Translations under genes and position numbers: made by a program
Shown here: piece after piece, positions 15,528-24,196 of the stretch
Layout of the letters: each line of letters starts with the position of its first letter
Position numbering within the stretch: the first letter of the stretch is position 1
Notes under the pieces: model-generated
What the model was told of the DNA's origin: nothing
Databases searched by the model: none
Seen by the model: the letters and a program-made list of their open reading frames with translations, nothing else
Source of the DNA: Echinicola sp. 20G
Lineage (GTDB): Bacteria > Bacteroidota > Bacteroidia > Cytophagales > Cyclobacteriaceae
Reading direction: 5' to 3'
Assembly: GCF_015533855.1 (NCBI RefSeq)
Contig: NZ_AP024154.1
Location: forward strand, 2,672,501 to 2,736,500
Length of the DNA stretch: 64,000 nucleotides

Positions 15528-16361
15528 ATGGATTGGAAAGTAGTCAAGGAATTTGAAGACATTACTTATAAAAAGTGTGGGGGAGTGGCAAGGATTGCCT
15601 TTAACCGCCCAGAAGTAAGGAATGCTTTTCGCCCCAAAACAACCAGTGAATTATTTGAAGCTTTTTTGGATGCGAGAGAAGATACATCGATAGGTGTCGT
15701 TTTGCTTTCTGCTGAAGGCCCATCACCTAAAGATGGCATTTATTCTTTTTGCAGCGGAGGTGATCAAAAAGCCCGTGGAGAGCAAGGGTATGTAGGTGAT
15801 GATGGGATGCACCGATTAAATATACTAGAGGTACAGCGTCTGATCAGGTTTATGCCTAAAGTGGTCATTGCTGTGGTTCCAGGTTGGGCCGTCGGTGGAG
15901 GGCATAGTCTTCACGTGGTATGTGATTTGACATTGGCTAGTAAAGAACATGCCATTTTTAAGCAAACAGATGCAGACGTTACCAGTTTTGATGGTGGATA
16001 TGGTTCTGCCTATTTGGCTAAGATGGTTGGTCAAAAGCGTGCCAGGGAAATATTTTTCTTAGGTAGAAACTACTCAGCCCAAGAAGCTTATGAAATGGGA
16101 ATGGTCAATGCTGTGATCCCCCATGAAGAGTTGGAAGCTACTGCTTTTGAATGGGCTCAGGAAATTTTGGAAAAATCTCCAACATCCATCAAAATGCTGA
16201 AGTTTGCTTTCAATTTAACGGATGACGGCATGGTAGGACAGCAAGTGTTTGCAGGTGAAGCCACTCGCTTGACCTACATGACAGAGGAAGCGAAGGAAGG
16301 AAGAAATGCTTTCTTGGAAAAACGAAAACCTAACTTTAAGGATATTAAGTGGATTCCTTAA
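15528..16361 (+). CDS. menB: 1,4-dihydroxy-2-naphthoyl-CoA synthase, Asp-type
   Basis: 277-residue crotonase-fold enzyme with the MenB signature SGGDQKARGEQGY (77-88) and SFDGGYGSAYLAK. It cyclizes o-succinylbenzoyl-CoA to DHNA-CoA. Residue 148 in QTDADV is Asp. In the mycobacterial type this Asp supplies the catalytic carboxylate, whereas the E. coli type has Gly there and needs bicarbonate. So this is a bicarbonate-independent type by known family rules. It is divergent from menE and followed by a terminator, so it is transcribed alone. Confidence 0.95.
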   Translation: MDWKVVKEFEDITYKKCGGVARIAFNRPEVRNAFRPKTTSELFEAFLDAREDTSIGVVLLSAEGPSPKDGIYSFCSGGDQKARGEQGYVGDDGMHRLNILEVQRLIRFMPKVVIAVVPGWAVGGGHSLHVVCDLTLASKEHAIFKQTDADVTSFDGGYGSAYLAKMVGQKRAREIFFLGRNYSAQEAYEMGMVNAVIPHEELEATAFEWAQEILEKSPTSIKMLKFAFNLTDDGMVGQQVFAGEATRLTYMTEEAKEGRNAFLEKRKPNFKDIKWIP

Positions 16362-16376
16362 TGTAATTGAATTTCA

Positions 16377-16418
16377 GACCTGCATGCTACCACACGGAAT
16401 AATGCAGGTCTTTTTTTA
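16377..16418 (+). terminator. Rho-independent terminator after menB
   Basis: 9-bp stem GACCTGCAT / ATGCAGGTC with a 16-nt loop and a T7 run. Confidence 0.85.
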
Positions 16419-16442
16419 TTTTGCCCTAATAACCTAAGTACC

Positions 16443-17735
16443 ATGAAGAAAATTTTATTGGCGGTAGCCATATGGCTTTTAGCAATCCATGCAGATGCAC
16501 AAACTAAAACATCTTTAAAATCATCACCACTTTCTGATGGGACTCCTTCTAGTGTAGGCATGTCTTCAGAACGACTGAATAAGATTGGGGAAATGCTCAG
16601 TGATGAAGTGAATTCAGGAAATATACCCGGGGCGGTAGCCTTGATCGCTAAAGATGGGAAAATTGTGTTCCACCAAGCATATGGGATGGCAGATAATACT
16701 GCTGGTGTTGAAATGAAGAAAGACGCAATTTTTAGAATTGCTTCCCAAACCAAAGCCATTACTTCCACAGCAGTCATGATCCTGTGGGAAGAGGGACAGT
16801 TTCAATTGGATGACCCCATTTCAAAGTATATTCCCGAGTTTAAAAATCCACAAGTATTAAGCGGATTCAAATATGCAGACACCACTTATAGTACAATCCC
16901 TGCGAACAAAGAAATTACTATCAGGCATTTATTGACACATACATCAGGCTTAGGTTATGGAGTAATCGATGGTGATGAAAGGATGAGGATGATCTACGAC
17001 AAGGCAGGGGTGACTGACCTTTTTACCGCAGAAAATATAACGATCGGTGAGAGTGTAAAGAAGCTGGCCAAACTGCCATTACACTTTAATCCCGGTGAGC
17101 AGTATCGGTACAGTGAAGGTTTGGATGTTTTAGGGTATTTAGTAGAAGTAGTTTCGGGAAAGCCTTTTGATGAGTTTTTAAGGGAAAGAATTTTCGATCC
17201 GTTGGGAATGGATGATACTTGGTTCTATCTCCCTAAAAATAAAGAAAATAGGTTGGTTACTGTGCAAGAGAAGAAGGATGGGAAATGGATGCCCTACCCC
17301 GTCACTTTTTATGACACCAATTATCCGAAGGCTGGAGCTAGAGCTTTCTTTTCAGGTGGAGCGGGCTTGAGTAGTACAGCCAAGGACTATGCAACTTTTT
17401 TACAGATGTATTTGAATGAAGGTCACCTGAACGGCGTAAGAATCTTGAGTAGAACAACTGTAGCATCTATAATGGGGAATCAAACTGGAGATTTATTTGG
17501 AGGAGATAACAAATACTACGGTTTGGCTTTTGGTGTGGTGACCGAGAAAGGAGAGGGGCACGGAGGAATGGGGAGTGCAGGTACTTTTGATTGGGGAGGA
17601 TATTTCAATACCCAATATTTTGCCGATCCACAAGAGCAAGTTATTGGCATTCTGATGAAGCAGACCCAAGGTAGAGTGAATGACCAGACAGGCTGGAAAT
17701 TCAGACAGATGGTTGGGGCTGCAGTAGATGATTAA
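16443..17735 (+). CDS. Exported beta-lactamase-family serine hydrolase
   Basis: 430 residues with a signal peptide (about 1-19, ending ADA) and a class C beta-lactamase/esterase domain. The catalytic SxxK is S101-Q-T-K104; the second motif reads YSEGLDVLG (Tyr near 222), and the third HGGMGSAG (near 378). Families with this fold include esterases, peptidases and D-aminoacyl hydrolases; true beta-lactamase activity cannot be assumed. It sits between menB and menD but has its own reading direction and terminators, and nothing ties it to menaquinone. In particular it is not a MenH, which has an alpha/beta-hydrolase fold. Confidence 0.85.
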   Translation: MKKILLAVAIWLLAIHADAQTKTSLKSSPLSDGTPSSVGMSSERLNKIGEMLSDEVNSGNIPGAVALIAKDGKIVFHQAYGMADNTAGVEMKKDAIFRIASQTKAITSTAVMILWEEGQFQLDDPISKYIPEFKNPQVLSGFKYADTTYSTIPANKEITIRHLLTHTSGLGYGVIDGDERMRMIYDKAGVTDLFTAENITIGESVKKLAKLPLHFNPGEQYRYSEGLDVLGYLVEVVSGKPFDEFLRERIFDPLGMDDTWFYLPKNKENRLVTVQEKKDGKWMPYPVTFYDTNYPKAGARAFFSGGAGLSSTAKDYATFLQMYLNEGHLNGVRILSRTTVASIMGNQTGDLFGGDNKYYGLAFGVVTEKGEGHGGMGSAGTFDWGGYFNTQYFADPQEQVIGILMKQTQGRVNDQTGWKFRQMVGAAVDD

Positions 17736-17740
17736 ATGAA

Positions 17741-17787
17741 AATAAACAATAAGGGAGGCTAAGCTTCCCTTATTGTTTATTTTTTTA
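17741..17787. terminator. Bidirectional terminator between the serine hydrolase and menD
   Basis: A 16-bp stem (17741-17756 with 17766-17781) with a 9-nt loop. T-rich flanks occur on both strands, and the convergent genes share it. It overlaps the last codons of menD. Confidence 0.88.
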
Positions 17788-19459
17788 AAATAGTCAATAA
17801 GTAATCTTTGACTATTTTTAGAATGTTGGTGTTTTGAGTACTTTCAGAAGTTATTTCCAATAACCTTGGCCTAATAGATGGGTGGTAGAAATCTCGCAAG
17901 GCTTCATCTAGCCCCTCTTTATTGGAAGCAGCTGAATAGTGAAAGTTAAAATCTTTGGCCAAGTTTTCAGCATTTAGAGATTGTTTGGTTTCAAAGAATT
18001 CTTCCAGTTCAGGTTGCCTGCTAGGACCGTCAATTAAGCGGAATATACCTCCAGCGTGGTTGTTCAAAAGAACAACTCTTAGATTGTTGTAAGTGTAATT
18101 GTGCCAAAAGGCATTACGATCATAGAAAAATGCCAAATCACCAGTAAATAAAGTAACAAAGTCTTTAGTGGTGAAGGTACAACCTACTGCTGTACTGTTG
18201 GAACCATCTATGCCGCTTGTGCCACGGTTACAAATGATTTCCTGCTTTCTTGGTCCGAGAAAGTTGACATAACGTACTGCCATGCTATTGGCCAAGTGTA
18301 TTTTAGAGTGTTCAGGAACCTTGTTCAGAATAGTTTCAATTGCTTTCCATTCCCCAAATTCAGCATTCTCTAATGCCTCTGGTAAGCTATGGCCGATACT
18401 TTCATTAGCGACTTTCCATGCTTTTGAAAACTCACTTTCCTTAGCCTGTAAGCTTTCAGACAAGAACTTTAAAAATGAAGTTGACGATGAATCTATTAGT
18501 TTGGAAAGACCTTGAAAAGTATCTGGGCTATATCCTCCAGGTTGGATATGCCAGTGTTCGGCACCAGACTTTCTTAGGAATAGTTTTAGTGATTTGGAAA
18601 TAATGGACTTTCCAAAGCTTATAATTAAGTCGGGGTAGAGCTCTCCATGACCATAGATAGGTAGAAATTGATCATGGTAATTGATCGTATGTTCAGATTG
18701 TAGATTTGAAATTGTATCAGTTACTACTACAGCTTGATGTCTCTTTGCGATTTGATCAATAAATTCCTGACTTTTTCTACAAGGAGTTTGTTGTCCCGGA
18801 ACAATCAGGATCCGATTAAACCTTTCAAGTGTATTTTTGAGTTTAATTTTCGCTTCCTCCCCTAATGTTATTTCACTTTGGACTTGATCCACAATGGGAA
18901 CGGGGAGAGCGTAATTAAAAGCTTCATTAACGTCAGGATAAAATGGTTCCCTCAGGGGAATGTTGATGTGGACAGGACCAGCAGGGAAATTACTGGAATT
19001 ATTAATGGCCTCATTGATGATTCTGTGGGCATGCCAAATCTTATCATCCGTAGAAAACTCATCGGGGAAAGTATAACTCGACTTGATGTGGTTTCCGTAA
19101 ATTTTTTCTTGCCTGATCGTTTGTCCATCCCACTGGTCAATCCATTCCGCTGGTCTGTCGGCAGTGATGACAAGTAGTGGGATTTGCTGAAAGTAGGCTT
19201 CGGCCACAGCAGGAGCATAATTAAGGGCTGCAGTTCCACTGGTACAAACCAAGACAACAGGTTTTTTTAACTGTTGGGCCATCCCTAATGCAATAAATGC
19301 AGCAGAACGCTCATCTGAAATAGTCCTACAATGTAATTCTGGATGCCTTGCAAAAGCCAAGGTAATAGGTGCACATCTTGACCCAGGAGACAAGATGATG
19401 TTTTTGATTCCTTTGCGTGCGCAAATGGCCGCCAAGTCTACGATCGGTTGGATTATCAA
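17777..19459 (-). CDS. menD: SEPHCHC synthase
   Basis: 560-residue thiamine-diphosphate enzyme. N-terminal SPGSRCAPITLAF and the segment GTAALNYAPAVAEA are MenD hallmarks; the diphosphate-binding motif is GDLAFFYDRNAFW (near 437-449), followed by NNHAGGIFRLI. It adds the succinic semialdehyde carbanion from 2-oxoglutarate to isochorismate, the first committed step to menaquinone. It lies 7 bp downstream of menF, which makes its substrate, and is third in the menI-menF-menD operon. MenH and MenC, the next enzymes, are not in the window. Confidence 0.95.
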   Translation of the reverse strand: MIIQPIVDLAAICARKGIKNIILSPGSRCAPITLAFARHPELHCRTISDERSAAFIALGMAQQLKKPVVLVCTSGTAALNYAPAVAEAYFQQIPLLVITADRPAEWIDQWDGQTIRQEKIYGNHIKSSYTFPDEFSTDDKIWHAHRIINEAINNSSNFPAGPVHINIPLREPFYPDVNEAFNYALPVPIVDQVQSEITLGEEAKIKLKNTLERFNRILIVPGQQTPCRKSQEFIDQIAKRHQAVVVTDTISNLQSEHTINYHDQFLPIYGHGELYPDLIISFGKSIISKSLKLFLRKSGAEHWHIQPGGYSPDTFQGLSKLIDSSSTSFLKFLSESLQAKESEFSKAWKVANESIGHSLPEALENAEFGEWKAIETILNKVPEHSKIHLANSMAVRYVNFLGPRKQEIICNRGTSGIDGSNSTAVGCTFTTKDFVTLFTGDLAFFYDRNAFWHNYTYNNLRVVLLNNHAGGIFRLIDGPSRQPELEEFFETKQSLNAENLAKDFNFHYSAASNKEGLDEALRDFYHPSIRPRLLEITSESTQNTNILKIVKDYLLTILKK

Positions 19460-19466
19460 GGTTTCG

Positions 19467-20669
19467 TTATTGAATGAATTTTCCGATTATATCACATTTC
19501 ATGGAAGTTTCTTCCCATTCCTTTTCGGGAATAGAGTCTTCGGTAACTCCTGCGCCAGCATACAGGATAACTTCGTTGTTTATGAATTGAGTTGTCCTCA
19601 GATTAACATAGATAGCAGTTTGGTTTTCGATGTTGACTGGGCCGATAAATCCGGAAAAAAAAGACCTGTCGAACTTTTCATTTTCTATGATAAAGTCCAT
19701 GGCTTTTTCTTTTGGTGATCCACAAACTGCAGAAGTAGGGTGTAAAAGTTTTAACATGACCGATCCCAATTGAGGGAAATTGGTAGCTTCCATATCGACC
19801 CTGAAGTCCGATCTTAAGTGAAGAAGATTTCCTGCCAAGACTGTTTTTGGACCATTTTCCTCGTATTCCCTTAGTCTTATTTTTTTGAAGTTGTTGACAA
19901 TATATCGACTAACTAATGCTTGTTCTTCGATTTCTTTTTGGGTCCAAGCAGCATTTTTAATAGGATTGTCTCCCGAGGCTTTTTGTGTGCCTGCAAGTGC
20001 CATGGTATAGAAATATTGCCCTTCTGTTTTGATCAATACTTCAGGAGTGGCACCAAGCCAAGTGCCTACACTGGGGATATGGAAGAAATTGACAAAGGCA
20101 TTTGGATAGTTTTTACAAAGCTCCAAGAAGGTTTTGGTAAGGTCAAATCCTTCTTTTAACTGCAATTTTTTCATTCTGGCCGGAACTACTTTTGCAATCT
20201 CTCCTTCACTAATGGATTGGATACCTTTATGGACGATTTCTATAAAGTCTTCTTTGGTAGTAGGATTACATGATTCCCCGGGTGTTTGAGTGTAGAGTTG
20301 CTTGAGGTGGTTCCTAATCTGTTTTTTAGTTTGTGTTTGATCCAACTGAACAGATTTGAACTTTTCTGTAACATCTGGTATTTCAGGAAGGTCTATATTT
20401 ATTTTAAAATAGTCAGAAGCTTCCAAGAAAAATGCCTTTTGGTCCTCTTGATCTCCAAATGGGTGCGCAATGAAACCCTCGGGAAGTGTGTCGAGTTCAA
20501 GTTCAACACGTTTGATTTTATCAGTCTTATCAAGGATAAGTTGGATTTCATTGTTTTTGGGTGATTTCCAAACTGCGATTTGATGCCCGCCTATCAAGGC
20601 ATGGTGCACTAGGCAATCTATAGTTTTCTCTTGGGTAGTTAGAGAAGTTTTTACGGTTGATATACTCAT
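19467..20669 (-). CDS. menF: Isochorismate synthase
   Basis: 400-residue chorismate-binding enzyme. LGATPEVLIKTEG, MALAGT and SAVCGSPKEKAMDF are the conserved blocks; the MALAGT loop has Ala where PabB has Lys, as expected for isochorismate and salicylate synthases. Together with menD right behind it, this settles the function as making isochorismate for menaquinone; a siderophore-type EntC is unlikely here. The start codon overlaps the stop of the upstream thioesterase gene in an ATGA, so translation is probably coupled. Confidence 0.93.
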   Translation of the reverse strand: MSISTVKTSLTTQEKTIDCLVHHALIGGHQIAVWKSPKNNEIQLILDKTDKIKRVELELDTLPEGFIAHPFGDQEDQKAFFLEASDYFKINIDLPEIPDVTEKFKSVQLDQTQTKKQIRNHLKQLYTQTPGESCNPTTKEDFIEIVHKGIQSISEGEIAKVVPARMKKLQLKEGFDLTKTFLELCKNYPNAFVNFFHIPSVGTWLGATPEVLIKTEGQYFYTMALAGTQKASGDNPIKNAAWTQKEIEEQALVSRYIVNNFKKIRLREYEENGPKTVLAGNLLHLRSDFRVDMEATNFPQLGSVMLKLLHPTSAVCGSPKEKAMDFIIENEKFDRSFFSGFIGPVNIENQTAIYVNLRTTQFINNEVILYAGAGVTEDSIPEKEWEETSMKCDIIGKFIQ

Positions 20670-21094
20670 CTTTGTTTTTTATCGAGGACAGCAATGGTGA
20701 TCCTGCTCACACACGTCAATTCTTTAGTTTCAGAGAAAATTTTAATTTCCCAAATTTGGGTCTTTCCTCCAATGTGAAGGGGCTTGGCAATACCTTCTAC
20801 TAAACCTGACCGGACAGATTTGATATGGTTGGCATTGATTTCCAGTCCCACGCAATATTGCTTGTCCGTGTCAATGCAACAGGTAGCTGCCACACTTCCT
20901 AATGTTTCCGCCAAGACTAAGTTGGCTCCTCCATGTAACAAGCCTAGGGGCTGTTTTGTTCGATGATCCACCGGCATGGTTGCCGCTAAATAGTCCTCAC
21001 CTATTTCGGTAAAGCGGATACCAAGATGTTCGCCCATGTTGCCTTCGCCCAACTTGTTCAGTAAATCAACGTGGAGGTTTTCGTTAAATATCAT
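20666..21094 (-). CDS. menI: Hotdog-fold thioesterase, probable DHNA-CoA thioesterase
   Basis: 142-residue single hotdog domain closely resembling E. coli YdiI/MenI and EntH: EGNMGEHLGIRF, TMPVDHRTKQPLGLLHGGA and VGLEINANHIKS all have clear counterparts. His54 in LLHGGA and Glu63 in LAETLGSVAA fit the catalytic residues of YdiI. YdiI releases DHNA from DHNA-CoA, the step after MenB. The 4-bp overlap with menF and co-transcription with menD make the menaquinone role far more likely than the proofreading role of EntH. It is the first gene of the operon, and a CAAAAATA (minus-strand TAnnTTTG) lies 41 bp upstream. Confidence 0.85.
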   Translation of the reverse strand: MIFNENLHVDLLNKLGEGNMGEHLGIRFTEIGEDYLAATMPVDHRTKQPLGLLHGGANLVLAETLGSVAATCCIDTDKQYCVGLEINANHIKSVRSGLVEGIAKPLHIGGKTQIWEIKIFSETKELTCVSRITIAVLDKKQR

Positions 21095-21134
21095 GAATTT
21101 TGGAATAAAAAACGTTTTCTTTGAAAATCGTTAA

Positions 21135-21142
21135 CAAAAATA
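21135..21142 (-). promoter_or_regulatory. Putative -7 element (TATTTTTG on the minus strand) for menI-menF-menD
   Basis: The + strand reads CAAAAATA. It is 41 bp upstream of the menI start and just before the start of the divergent phosphatase gene; the -33 element is poor. Confidence 0.3.
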
Positions 21143-21149
21143 CAGAATC

Positions 21150-21782
21150 TTGGGTACTAAAAAAATCTTCATTGTTCGTCATGGACAAACAGATTATAAC
21201 TTAAAAGGAGTAGTGCAAGGGAGTGGGATTGATGCACCCATTAATGAGACTGGAATCAAGCAAGCAGCGGCCTTTTATGAAAGCCATAAGCATATTAAGT
21301 TCGATAGGATATATTATACTGGCTTACAAAGAACAAAACAATCCATAGCTTCATTTTTAAGAAATGGAACACCACATGAAGCGGTTCCGGACTTCAATGA
21401 AATCAGTTGGGGTAAATATGAAGGGGTGCCCATGAGCAAAGATGAACATACTTATTACCAAAGTATGTTGAGTAAATGGTCAGAAGGAGAACTGGATTAT
21501 GCAATCGAAGGAGGTGAGTCTCCCAATATGGTATATAAAAGATTGAAAAAAGGGCTTGACTATGTGATGTCAAAAGGAGGAGAGACTGTGCTGATTTGTA
21601 TGCATGGGAGAGCCATGCGTGTGATGTTGAGTTTAATGTTAGAGTATGACCTGCGTTTTATGGATGTATTTGATCACCATAATTTGGGGTACTACGAACT
21701 GACAGTGAAGGATGATGGTAAGTTTTTACTTGATCGCTATAACTATGTGAAGCATTTAAAAGTTAAAGGATTGATTGGATAG
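21150..21782 (+). CDS. Histidine phosphatase-superfamily protein
   Basis: 210 residues. The catalytic RHG motif with the phospho-His is at 10-12 (FIVRHGQTDYN); the second His lies in MHGRAMRVM, and the proton donor Glu is probably in EISWGKYEG. This is the phosphoglycerate mutase/acid phosphatase superfamily; substrate unknown. The start must be the TTG at 21150 or a neighbour: an in-frame stop lies at 21132-21134, no ATG or GTG intervenes, and the catalytic motif follows at once. The 3' end overlaps the convergent small gene by 20 bp. Divergent from the menI operon, but no functional link is shown. Confidence 0.85.
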   Translation: MGTKKIFIVRHGQTDYNLKGVVQGSGIDAPINETGIKQAAAFYESHKHIKFDRIYYTGLQRTKQSIASFLRNGTPHEAVPDFNEISWGKYEGVPMSKDEHTYYQSMLSKWSEGELDYAIEGGESPNMVYKRLKKGLDYVMSKGGETVLICMHGRAMRVMLSLMLEYDLRFMDVFDHHNLGYYELTVKDDGKFLLDRYNYVKHLKVKGLIG

Positions 21783-22173
21783 ACTTGGCCTTTTTCTTAT
21801 CAATTTTGTCATAGAAAGCACTAAGAAGCTCTTCATAGTTTTCCTTACATTCACTCAAGTCAATTATTCTAAATGCGACTTCTTGTAGAGGTTTCCAAGT
21901 TGATCTATTGACTTGAACCATGGTTTGGCCAAATTGGCACTTATCAAAGTCACATTCAGATACCTGGATAAAGAGTACAGCATCCGAATTCCCATTGTAG
22001 GTTTTGGTACTAAACTTATCTTCGAAGTTCGTTTCAATATACTTTGTACTTGAATCCAGTTGTTTTAACTCGTTTTTGCTAAAGATGACCACGAAGGTTT
22101 TTTCTTCCGGATTATTACAAAAAGCGGAAGATACTATTAGGGTGAATAGCGTCAGTAATACAAATTGCTTCAT
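21763..22173 (-). CDS. Small exported protein of unknown function
   Basis: 136 residues with a signal peptide (about 1-19, MKQFVLLTLFTLIVSSAFC). The Cys at 19 is next to small residues but the lipobox is poor, so secreted or lipidated are both possible. The mature part is mixed alpha/beta with two close Cys (SECDFDKCQFG) and a Lys-rich end. I do not recognise the family. It overlaps the phosphatase gene end to end by 20 bp, and is 137 bp from the next gene. The signal peptide and coding-like composition support a real gene. Confidence 0.65.
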   Translation of the reverse strand: MKQFVLLTLFTLIVSSAFCNNPEEKTFVVIFSKNELKQLDSSTKYIETNFEDKFSTKTYNGNSDAVLFIQVSECDFDKCQFGQTMVQVNRSTWKPLQEVAFRIIDLSECKENYEELLSAFYDKIDKKKAKSIQSIL

Positions 22174-22275
22174 ATAGAAATATAAAAAAATAATAACGAC
22201 TTAGCAAGTACATTTGGTTTTGTCAGGGAAAAAAATACTAACAGATGCTAAAATGAATTCTGTTTGTTCAGAACA

Positions 22276-22306
22276 TTAAAAAAGGCTGCCCGTTTGGACA
22301 GCCTTT
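22276..22306 (-). terminator. Terminator after the zinc-ribbon gene
   Basis: 8-bp stem AAAGGCTG / CAGCCTTT (22281-22288, 22299-22306) with a T run on the minus strand. Confidence 0.8.
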
Positions 22307-22309
22307 ATA

Positions 22310-23092
22310 TTATTTGCTTTTTGTAGTTCTAGTGCTTCTTTTTTTCTTTGGAAGTGTTTCGTCTTCAATTTCGTCAGCAACATCAGCTAAAATTCTTCCG
22401 CAATGTTCACAAACGATGATTTTTTTCTTCTCACGAATATCGGCCTGCCTTTGTGGAGGGACGATATTGAAACATCCACCACAAGCGCCTCTTTTCACTT
22501 CCACAACAGCCAAACCATTTTTGGCATTGTTTCTTATTTTTTTGTAAGACTTAAGAATACGCTCTTCAATTTTCTTGGTAGCTTTTTCTCTTTCAGTCTT
22601 TAGCTTGTTTTCTTCAGCTTCACTTTCAGCTACGATAGTGTCAAGCTCATCTTTCTTGGTGTCAAGATCTTTCTTGCGATCTTTCAAAGTCTCATCAAGT
22701 TCAGCAAGGTCTTTTTTCTTGCCTTCAATTCTTACTTCGGCTTCACCAATTTTTTTTCTGGAAACTTGGATCTCCAAATCCTGCAATTCCAACTCTTTGG
22801 TAATGGCGTCATACTCACGGTTGTTTCTGACGTTCATTTGTTGGTCTTGGTATTTTTTGATCAGCTTCTCAGATTCCTTGATAGCTTCTTTGTGTTTCTT
22901 GATTTCGTCCTCAAGGGCCAAGATGTCATTGTTGAATTTCTCTAACCTCGTCTCGTAACCAGCTATCTCGTCTTCTAAGTCTTGAACTTCTTCAGGAAGG
23001 GCTCCTCTTATTTTAAAAATAGCGTCTAAACGGGAATCTATTTTTTGAAGATTATAGATGGCATCAAGTTTCTGTGCAACTGTACTTTCCAT
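22310..23092 (-). CDS. Coiled-coil C4 zinc-ribbon protein
   Basis: 260 residues: a long antiparallel coiled coil (about 15-195, rich in Glu, Lys and Leu heptads) and a C-terminal zinc ribbon with two Cys pairs (GACGGCFN and VCEHCGR), ending in a Lys/Arg-rich tail. It fits the family of C4-type zinc-ribbon proteins next to Nif3, a gene order common in Bacteroidota and beyond. The tail and ribbon suggest nucleic-acid binding, but the role is not known. The start is 3 bp after the nif3 stop. Confidence 0.88.
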   Translation of the reverse strand: MESTVAQKLDAIYNLQKIDSRLDAIFKIRGALPEEVQDLEDEIAGYETRLEKFNNDILALEDEIKKHKEAIKESEKLIKKYQDQQMNVRNNREYDAITKELELQDLEIQVSRKKIGEAEVRIEGKKKDLAELDETLKDRKKDLDTKKDELDTIVAESEAEENKLKTEREKATKKIEERILKSYKKIRNNAKNGLAVVEVKRGACGGCFNIVPPQRQADIREKKKIIVCEHCGRILADVADEIEDETLPKKKRSTRTTKSK

Positions 23093-23095
23093 GTA

Positions 23096-24196
23096 CTATA
23101 TGTAAGTTATGGGATTCGTAATGACTTTTGTCAAATAGAGTGCAATATTACTAAAATTTTGTGACAATAACTCTAATAATAAATCTTTTGTATAAATTTC
23201 ACTTTCGTAATGACCAATGTCAGATATAACTATTTGATTTTCAGCATCAAAGAATTCGTGGTATTTTATGTCTGATGTGATGAACATATCTGCCTTGGCT
23301 CTTTTGGCTGCGCCAAGAAGAAATATACCTGCTCCACCACAAACTGCTACTTTTCTTATTGGCTTATTTCTTAGTGAAGTGTGTTTGATCACTGAAAGGT
23401 GCATGGATTCCTTTAGATGAAGTAGAAAGGATTTTTCTTCCATTTCCTCATTAAGTTCACCGACCATACCGGAGCCCACTTCCTGATTTTCGTTTTCAAT
23501 GGACTGTAGATAATAAGCCACTTCTTCATAAGGGTGGGTTTCTTTGAGTGCTTTTAAGATGTTGCCCTGTAAATAGGAAGGAAAGATTACCTCTATTCTG
23601 TTTTCTTTAACTTTAGAAATAGTACCCTTTTCTCCAATAGTCGGATTGGACTGATCAGATGGGAGAAAGGATCCAGTGCCTTCCACGCTGAAGCTGCAAT
23701 TGCTATATTCGCCAATGTCTCCAGCTCCGGCATTATAGAGTCCTTCAAGTACTTTGTCTGTTTCCTCTGTTGGAATAAAAGTAGTTAGTTTGGAGAGTAG
23801 GCCTTTTTTGGGGGCCAGGACCTTTGTGTTGGTAAGTCCTATCTTGTCACAAATTCTTTTATTGACACCTGTGTGGATATTGTCAAGGTTGGTGTGAATG
23901 GCAAAAATGGCAATGTCATTTTTGATGGCTTTGATTACGGTTCTTTCTACATAGTTTTTTCCAGTCAGACTTTTGAGCCCTTTAAAGACAATAGGATGGT
24001 GGGCTACGATCATGTTGCAACCTAGATCGATCGCTTCCTGTACAACTTCTTCAGTTACATCCAATGTACACAAAATGCCTTTTACCTTATCATCAGGGTT
24101 TCCGGTGATCAGTTGTGCATTATCATAAGATTCTTGATAAGCGGGAGGGGCAATGCTTTCGAGGTAAGATACTACGTCTCTAATCAAATTAACCAT
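23096..24196 (-). CDS. Nif3-like dinuclear metal-centre protein (DUF34)
   Basis: 366 residues, the longer form with a CutA-like domain inserted between the two Nif3 halves (about 130-245, including the HPYEEVAYYL segment). Metal-binding His/Asp/Glu clusters are MIVAHHPIVF and AIHTNLDN in the first half and ITSDIKYHEFFDAE and DIGHYESE in the second. Family members form toroidal hexamers with a di-metal site; some act like GTP cyclohydrolase type enzymes but a general function is unsettled. It is first in a two-gene operon with the zinc-ribbon protein and divergent from lpxK, with 45 bp between the starts. Confidence 0.9.
   Translation of the reverse strand: MVNLIRDVVSYLESIAPPAYQESYDNAQLITGNPDDKVKGILCTLDVTEEVVQEAIDLGCNMIVAHHPIVFKGLKSLTGKNYVERTVIKAIKNDIAIFAIHTNLDNIHTGVNKRICDKIGLTNTKVLAPKKGLLSKLTTFIPTEETDKVLEGLYNAGAGDIGEYSNCSFSVEGTGSFLPSDQSNPTIGEKGTISKVKENRIEVIFPSYLQGNILKALKETHPYEEVAYYLQSIENENQEVGSGMVGELNEEMEEKSFLLHLKESMHLSVIKHTSLRNKPIRKVAVCGGAGIFLLGAAKRAKADMFITSDIKYHEFFDAENQIVISDIGHYESEIYTKDLLLELLSQNFSNIALYLTKVITNPITYI

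Noticed and set aside
16443..17735. Serine hydrolase as the missing MenH
   Set aside because: SxxK and class C beta-lactamase layout; MenH is an alpha/beta hydrolase with a Ser-His-Asp triad.
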